58,360 nucleotides of DNA from DATAXV01 sp036272915 (GTDB lineage Bacteria; Chloroflexota; Dormibacteria; Dormibacterales; Dormibacteraceae). Both the position numbers and the translations under genes were made by a program. Shown piece after piece: positions 53,857 through 58,360 of the stretch. The stretch covers positions 1 to 58,360 of the forward strand of contig DATAXV010000036.1 in NCBI GenBank assembly GCA_036272915.1, in the 5' to 3' direction. Under the pieces are notes generated by a model, which saw nothing but the letters and a program-made list of their open reading frames with translations, was not told where the DNA came from and made no database searches. Positions within the stretch are counted from its first letter, which is position 1. Every line of letters begins with the position of its first letter.

Positions 53857-53990
53857 CCTCGATGTTTCATGAGGGAGGCTGAATCTGAGGGCATAGGGAA
53901 ATCAAAAGGTGCCCATCCGAACTGGGAAGTGCGGTCGCCACAACCGTACAACCCACAGTAGGAGAGCACCTTTGCGGTGAAGTTTAGCTG
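53857..53990 (+). mobile_element. IS1380-family left end, copy A (degenerate)
   Basis: Starts CCTCGATGTTTCATGAGGG right after the permease stop, then TAGGGAAATCAAAAGGTGCC, an internal inverted pair AAAGGTGC / GCACCTTT, and a transposase-start-like GTGAAGTTTAGCTGC. It aligns with copy B at 54111. The transposase part is lost; sequence from about 53990 to 54110 has no gene. Confidence 0.6.
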
Positions 53991-54110
53991 CACCCGACCC
54001 GCCTCACGACCGTCATTTATGAAGGACCCCGGCGCTGTCAGGGCCCACGCGTATTGCAAGGAGCGCGCGCAGATTCTCAACTGCCCCAGAAACCCTACCC
54101 TCGGCGTTAG

Positions 54111-54690
54111 CCCGGATCTTTCACGGCGGGGCCTGAAACAAGGGGCGTAGGGAAGTCGAAAGGTGCCCATCCGAACGGGGAGAATGCGGTTGTCACACGC
54201 AACAAACCCCAGATCAGGAGCGCACCTTTCGAGTGAGGAGTAGCAGCAAGCGTCCCCCCACCATTGACCGTCAGTGCCGATGGCAGAGGCATCGTCAATC
54301 AGCTGGCACCGCCGCCATCCACCTCCTCGCCGAACGTCTCGGCTTCTCCGACACCCTCTCCCGACGCCTCTCTTCTCGACGAGGCACCCGTCACGACCGG
54401 GCAGGGCACTCACCGATCTGGTCGTCAGCATCGCCGACGGCGCGACTGAGAGAGCGATCTGCGCGCCTTGCGTCATCAGCCCCAGCTCTTCGGCCAGGTC
54501 GCCTCGACCGCCACCGCCTGGCGCCAGATCGATGCCCTCGGCGAGGCCGAGCTTGAGCATCGCCGCGAAGCGCGGCGTCTGGCCAGGGCGAGGGCATGGC
54601 AGGTCGCCGTTTCCTGTGCCACGCTGCGCGGTAGCGGATCGATCGATCTCGCCGCCAGCGGAGTGTCGGCCGTCAAAGAAGGGTCGTAAG
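54111..54690 (+). mobile_element. IS1380-family remnant, copy B
   Basis: CCCGGATCTTTCACGGCGGG begins a left end homologous to copy A, with the same TAGGGAAGTCGAAAGGTGCC block and AAAGGTGC / GCACCTTT pair. A possible right end GCCGTCAAAGA at 54669-54679 is similar to the reverse complement of the left tip. If correct, the element is about 580 bp, internally deleted. Confidence 0.55.
54233..54600 (+). pseudogene. IS1380-type transposase N-terminal fragment
   Basis: Frame-broken pieces read RSSSKRPPTIDRQC, IHLLAERLGFSDTLSRRL, then in another frame HQPQLFGQVASTATAWRQID and AELEHRREARRLARARAW, matching the start of IS1380 transposases (ALRDQPxLFGxVASTxTAWR pattern). At least two frameshifts are visible, and the DDE catalytic domain is deleted. 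Confidence 0.75.
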
Positions 54691-54709
54691 AAAGTAAGCT
54701 GAGTCCGCT

Positions 54710-55297
54710 TTGCGCCAGGCCAATCTGTATGTGGAGGAGACGTGGCGCCGGCAGCGGATGCTCGTGTTCTTCCTGCTCATCGCCGGCGTCGGCACGACTG
54801 CCTTCGAGATCTACACCAAGGAGTACAAGTCGGGGGGGCTCGTCGCCTGGGTCGGCATCCTCCTCTACGTGCCGCTGGCGCTGATCCTGCTGGCGGTGCT
54901 CCTGGTCCATCGTCGGCGGTCGTACGTCGAGACGCGGGACGACGGCCTGCGCTTCTCGACCCTGCTCTCCGGGATCACGATCCCCTACACGGCGATCCGG
55001 TCGGCCAAGTCGGGGCCACTGGCCGCCAACTTCGACGGCAAGGAGCGGCGGCGGTACGTGCGACCCAACGTGCGGCCCCTGCTGGGGAAGCCCGCCCTCT
55101 ACGTCAGGGTGCGTGAGGAGGATGTCGACCTGGGGCAGCTGCAGCGCAAGCTGGGGCCGACGGTGGTCACGGGCGACACGGTGGTGATGCCGGTCAACGA
55201 TCCTGACGCGATGTCCTGGCAGATCGTCGGGCGACTGCCGGAGCGGCAGAACGTCAATCTCGGGGGCCGGCGCAGGGGACGTAGACGGCGCCGATGA
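54710..55297 (+). CDS. Two-helix membrane protein with PH-like C-terminal domain
   Basis: 195 residues from TTG 54710 (GTG 54731 alternative). Two membrane helices (LVFFLLIAGVGTTAFEIY and WVGILLYVPLALILLAVLLV) are followed by a beta-rich domain with YVETRDDGLRFSTLLSGITIPYTAI, like bacterial PH domains, and a strongly basic tail (RRRGRRRRR). Function unknown. Its stop overlaps the PMT gene start (ATGA), implying coupling. Confidence 0.7.
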   Translation: MRQANLYVEETWRRQRMLVFFLLIAGVGTTAFEIYTKEYKSGGLVAWVGILLYVPLALILLAVLLVHRRRSYVETRDDGLRFSTLLSGITIPYTAIRSAKSGPLAANFDGKERRRYVRPNVRPLLGKPALYVRVREEDVDLGQLQRKLGPTVVTGDTVVMPVNDPDAMSWQIVGRLPERQNVNLGGRRRGRRRRR

Positions 55298-57093
55298 CGG
55301 ACGAGGACAAGGACAGGGCCAGGGACAGGGACAGACCGGAGACGGCGGAGCGGGAGGACGAGGAGCAGGGGCGTGACGCGCTGGTCGAGGAGGACGAGCA
55401 GGCACCCCTGAGCGAGACCGAGCCGGCCCCGTCGGCCCTGGCCACGGCACCCCTCGAGGCCGCCCCCGACGGCGGGGACGGCGGCCGCCGCCCCTTCCTG
55501 GCCAGCATCGGCCTGGAGCGATGGGACATCACCTGCATGCTGGTGCTGCTCGCGGTCGCCTTCTTCTTCCGCTTCTTCAGCCCGCTGATGCCGACCTGGT
55601 TCGAGCACCCCTTCCAGGGCGCGCCGATCACCAACTGCGTCAAGGACACACCGATCAACGCCCAGAACCAGCTCGGCACCCTGTGCGGGCTGGCCTATCC
55701 CTACCAGCGCAACTACGCCGCCACCGGACAGCCGGCGACGCCGCCCAACGGCGAGGTGTTCGACGAGATCTACTTCGGCGTCGACGGCCACGACGACCTG
55801 CTCGGGATCTCCTATTTCGACCCCGAGCCGCCCGTGGCCAAGTACCTCATCGCCGGCGGCGAGTGGACCTACGGCATGTGGCGGAAGATCACCGAGGGCC
55901 TGTCCGGCAGTCCCGCCAACCTCGGCTTCAACACGCTCGGCTGGCGGCTGGCGCCCTGTATCTTCGGGAGCCTCTGCATCCCGCTGATGTACCTGTTCGC
56001 GATCCAGCTCTGGCGGAACCGCTGGTTCGCGGTCAGCGCCGCCACGCTGTCCTGCTTCGACGGGCTCTTCTTCATCGAGTCGCGCGTGGCCGTGATCGAC
56101 GTCTTCCCGATCTTCTTCATCATCCTGTCCTACGCCCTGTTCCTCATCCATCTGAAGAGCAAGACGCCACGGATGTCGATCGTCACCCTGATCCTGACCG
56201 GCGTCGCGCTGGGGCTCGGCGTCGCCTCCAAGTGGATCGACCTCGCCGCCCTGGCCAGCATCGTCTTCTTCCTGATCGCGAGGCCGCTGGTCCGCGACGT
56301 CGAGATCCGAATCGGCAACTGGACCTGGGGCCCGCTCGGCGACGGGGCCCGGATCCCGGGCAACGTGTCGAGCCGCGTCTACACCCAGCTCCTCGGCCTG
56401 TCCCTGATCCTCATCCCGGCCGCGATCTACCTGCTCAGCTGGGTGCCCTGGTTCTTTTTCACCGGCCCCTACGCCTTCCACTCGATCCACGACCTCGTTC
56501 AGTACAACTACTGGATGTACCAGTACCAGGCCACCCTCAAGGCGACCCATCCCTATTCGTCCAAGTGGTACACGTGGCCCTTCCTGATCCGGCCGGTCGC
56601 CTACTACTACGAGTCGATCGCGCTCGGCTACGGCACCAACGGGCAGAAGCTGGTGGGGGGCATGGTCGACCTCGGCAACCCCGTCATCTGGTGGGCCAGC
56701 ATCCCGGCCATGCTCTGGCTGCTCTACTCGACGATCAAGGACCGCAGCTGGCCGGGCCTGGTGATCTGGGTCGGCTTCGTCACCCAGTACCTCCCCTTCG
56801 CCCACGTCACCCGGATCCTCTTCCTGTACCACATGTTCGGGGGGCTGATCTTCATGATCCTGGGCCTCTCCTACGTCCTCGCCAAGATCAACGCCAGCCA
56901 GACCGCGATCATCGAGTCGCGCGGTGGTGAGCGACGCCTGGTCTGGATTCCGTGGGTGGTCCCCGCCTTCCTCACCCTGGCCATCGTCACCTTCCTCTTC
57001 TTCTATCCGGTCTGGACCGCCCTGCCCATCAGCCAGGAGGCCTACCTCGGCGGCTTCCCCTTCGGCAAGATGTGGCTGCAAAGCTGGATCTGA
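55294..57093 (+). CDS. Dolichyl-phosphate-mannose-protein mannosyltransferase (PMT, GT39)
   Basis: 599 residues: a charged cytoplasmic N-terminus (about 1-70, Glu/Arg/Asp-rich), then about ten membrane helices. GT39 markers: FDEIYFG with catalytic-type acidic residues in the first loop, FDPEPPVAKYLIAGG, FFIESRVAVIDVF, and ASKWIDLAAL; a C-terminal TRILFLYHMFGGL. PMT uses polyprenyl-phosphate mannose to O-mannosylate exported Ser/Thr-rich proteins; several such linkers exist in this window. Coupled to the upstream PH-like gene. Confidence 0.9.
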   Translation: MTDEDKDRARDRDRPETAEREDEEQGRDALVEEDEQAPLSETEPAPSALATAPLEAAPDGGDGGRRPFLASIGLERWDITCMLVLLAVAFFFRFFSPLMPTWFEHPFQGAPITNCVKDTPINAQNQLGTLCGLAYPYQRNYAATGQPATPPNGEVFDEIYFGVDGHDDLLGISYFDPEPPVAKYLIAGGEWTYGMWRKITEGLSGSPANLGFNTLGWRLAPCIFGSLCIPLMYLFAIQLWRNRWFAVSAATLSCFDGLFFIESRVAVIDVFPIFFIILSYALFLIHLKSKTPRMSIVTLILTGVALGLGVASKWIDLAALASIVFFLIARPLVRDVEIRIGNWTWGPLGDGARIPGNVSSRVYTQLLGLSLILIPAAIYLLSWVPWFFFTGPYAFHSIHDLVQYNYWMYQYQATLKATHPYSSKWYTWPFLIRPVAYYYESIALGYGTNGQKLVGGMVDLGNPVIWWASIPAMLWLLYSTIKDRSWPGLVIWVGFVTQYLPFAHVTRILFLYHMFGGLIFMILGLSYVLAKINASQTAIIESRGGERRLVWIPWVVPAFLTLAIVTFLFFYPVWTALPISQEAYLGGFPFGKMWLQSWI

Positions 57094-58360
57094 GCCCGAG
57101 ACTGCCCCTGGCGGCGGCCGCCGTGGTCGTGCTGGTGGTGATCTTCCTGCTCTGCGGCACGCCGGCCGTCATCCTCGTCGGGGCGGCGCTCGCCGGCCTT
57201 GGCCTGACCACGCTGGCCGGCCTGCCCCTGCGCTTCGAGGAGCGGCTCGCCTACGGTGCCGTGATCGGCGCGATCGCCTACTGCGCCGTCACCTTCCTGC
57301 TCTGCCTCGCCTTCGGCCTGACCCTGGCCACGGCCCTGGGCGGGCTGGTGATCGTCCTCGCCGCCGGCGGTGCCGCCGCCTGGCGCAACCGCGCCGAGCT
57401 GGGCGAGGACCTCGCCGTCGCGCTCGAGCGCTGGGGGCGCGCCGAGCCCTGGCCGCTCTGGCTGCTTCTCGTCGTCTGCTGGGGCTACACCCTGCTGCTG
57501 CTCTCGCGGGGCTACCAGACCTCGCCGCAGGGCCTCCTGGTCGGGGGTGGCGCCTTCTACGCCGACTGGTCGCTGCACCTGACCCTGACCGGCGCCTTCG
57601 CCTACGGGGGCAACTTCCCACCCGCCTTCCCGATCTTCCCCGGCCACGCCATGACCTATCCGTTCATGGTCGACTTCTTCGCCGCCGCGCTGGTGCCCGT
57701 CGGCGCCTCCCTGACGTCGGCGCTGGTCCTGACCAGCGGCTACCTCGGTCTCGCCTTCCCGGCGGTCCTCTACATGGCCACGCTGCGGCTGATCGGGAGT
57801 CGGGGGGCGGGGGTGCTCGCGGTTCTCGTCTTCTGCCTCGGCGGGGGCCTCGGCTTCGTCCTCCTCGGCCAGGACCTGGGCCGGGAGGGGCTGCAGGCGC
57901 TCGTCCACCTGCCCCGTCTCTACACGCAGGAGCCCGACCTCAACCTGCAGTGGCTGAACCCGGTGCTGGCCTGGATGCTGCCCCAGCGCTCGGTTCTCTT
58001 CGGCTACGCCGTGGTGCCCCTGGTGCTGGGCGTGCTCTGGACCGCCGAGCGGGGGAAGAGCTGGGTGCCCTACGCCTTCTGCGGCGTCCTCACCGGGCTG
58101 CTGCCGCTCTTCCACCTGCATGCCTTCGGCACGCTCATCGCCATGCCCGCCTTCTGGGCGGTGCTGCGGCGGCGCCGGCAGTGGCTCGCCTTCTTCGCCC
58201 CGGCGGTGCTCCTGGGCGCGCCGGTGGCGCTGTGGCTGTCGACCGGGGGCGCGGCGTCGCTGCGGGTCCAGCTCGGCTGGCTCGCCGCCGCCGACGGCCA
58301 TGACGACAACGTCATCTGGTTCTGGATCTGGAACACCGGCCTGTTCATCCCGCTGCTCGC
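57072..58360 (+). CDS. Multi-pass GT-C-like membrane protein, 3' end cut by window edge
   Basis: An open frame starting at GTG 57072, overlapping the PMT gene by 22 bp, runs to the window end (over 429 codons). At least ten predicted helices; the loop GGAFYADWSLHLTLTGAFAYGG with an Asp-Trp pair resembles the first extracytoplasmic loop of GT-C glycosyltransferases, and MLPQRSVLFGYAVVPLVLGVLW follows. Probably a lipid-linked-sugar glycosyltransferase next to PMT. A later in-frame GTG near 57123 is possible. Confidence 0.8.
   Translation, partial: MAAKLDLSPRLPLAAAAVVVLVVIFLLCGTPAVILVGAALAGLGLTTLAGLPLRFEERLAYGAVIGAIAYCAVTFLLCLAFGLTLATALGGLVIVLAAGGAAAWRNRAELGEDLAVALERWGRAEPWPLWLLLVVCWGYTLLLLSRGYQTSPQGLLVGGGAFYADWSLHLTLTGAFAYGGNFPPAFPIFPGHAMTYPFMVDFFAAALVPVGASLTSALVLTSGYLGLAFPAVLYMATLRLIGSRGAGVLAVLVFCLGGGLGFVLLGQDLGREGLQALVHLPRLYTQEPDLNLQWLNPVLAWMLPQRSVLFGYAVVPLVLGVLWTAERGKSWVPYAFCGVLTGLLPLFHLHAFGTLIAMPAFWAVLRRRRQWLAFFAPAVLLGAPVALWLSTGGAASLRVQLGWLAAADGHDDNVIWFWIWNTGLFIPLL

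Noticed and set aside
53990..54110. Small reading frames between the two IS ends
   Set aside because: Short, no domain; probably leftover element DNA.
55099..57081. 660-codon minus-strand frame opposite the PMT gene
   Set aside because: Low-complexity Asp/Gly/Val/Arg shadow; PMT has clear motifs on the plus strand.

Overview
The window is high-GC bacterial chromosome with short intergenic gaps and many 1-11 bp gene overlaps (TGATG, GTGA, ATGA). Several genes appear to have short-leader or leaderless promoters. The mix of genes (LCP wall-assembly protein, class F-like sortase, L,D-transpeptidase with Ig-like domains, a PMT-type mannosyltransferase, and membrane proteins with a YSxDGxWWWDG N-terminus) suggests a soil-type actinobacterial, Chloroflexota or Dormibacterota-like organism. 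No rRNA or other lineage marker is present, so this is inference.

Region 1 (1-9.3 kb) is mostly sugar and cell-envelope functions. It begins with the start of a GH51 arabinofuranosidase cut by the window edge, divergent from a FadR-type GntR regulator across a perfect palindrome. DUF1905, DoxX and LCP proteins follow on the minus strand. A plus-strand run holds a WWWDG membrane protein, a putative sortase substrate, its sortase, a uronate-dehydrogenase-like protein and an SDR. A TetR gene and a second SDR diverge across two perfect operator-like palindromes.

Region 2 (9.3-16 kb) has a coupled acyl-CoA dehydrogenase / isobutyryl-CoA-mutase-type large subunit pair, an SRPBCC protein, a PfkB kinase and several small membrane or acidic proteins.

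Region 3 (16-32 kb) is housekeeping-like: BioY, a YfhO-type membrane protein, an Fpg-type glycosylase, ClpB with a strong terminator, an L,D-transpeptidase, DUF1028, a quinone-reductase-like MDR, a lipoprotein/GNAT pair, tRNA-Ser(GCU), an ABC-F ATPase with a probable attenuator leader, a DHFR/RibD-like reductase and two proteins of unknown function.

Region 4 (32-38.7 kb) contains gene fossils (an FtsH-like remnant and a frameshifted Gfo/Idh/MocA gene) between a tail-anchored small protein, a BON-domain protein, a D-2-hydroxyacid dehydrogenase, and a MoeB-like/LarE pair.

Region 5 (38.9-53.9 kb) is the most interesting part. A DegT-type PLP enzyme, an unusual NodB-like deacetylase with an N-terminal amidotransferase-like domain, and an M55 D-aminopeptidase are followed by a ROK regulator and a complete oligopeptide-type ABC importer. 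Then come a DegT fossil, a neutral-ceramidase-superfamily protein and a duplicate orphan permease whose 3' end meets an IS1380-type terminus. I read this as an uncharacterised import-and-catabolism locus for an amino-sugar or D-amino-acid-containing compound, partly decayed at its right side.

Region 6 (53.9-58.4 kb) has two degenerate IS1380-like element ends, a PH-like membrane protein, a PMT-type mannosyltransferase, and a second multi-pass membrane protein cut by the window edge.
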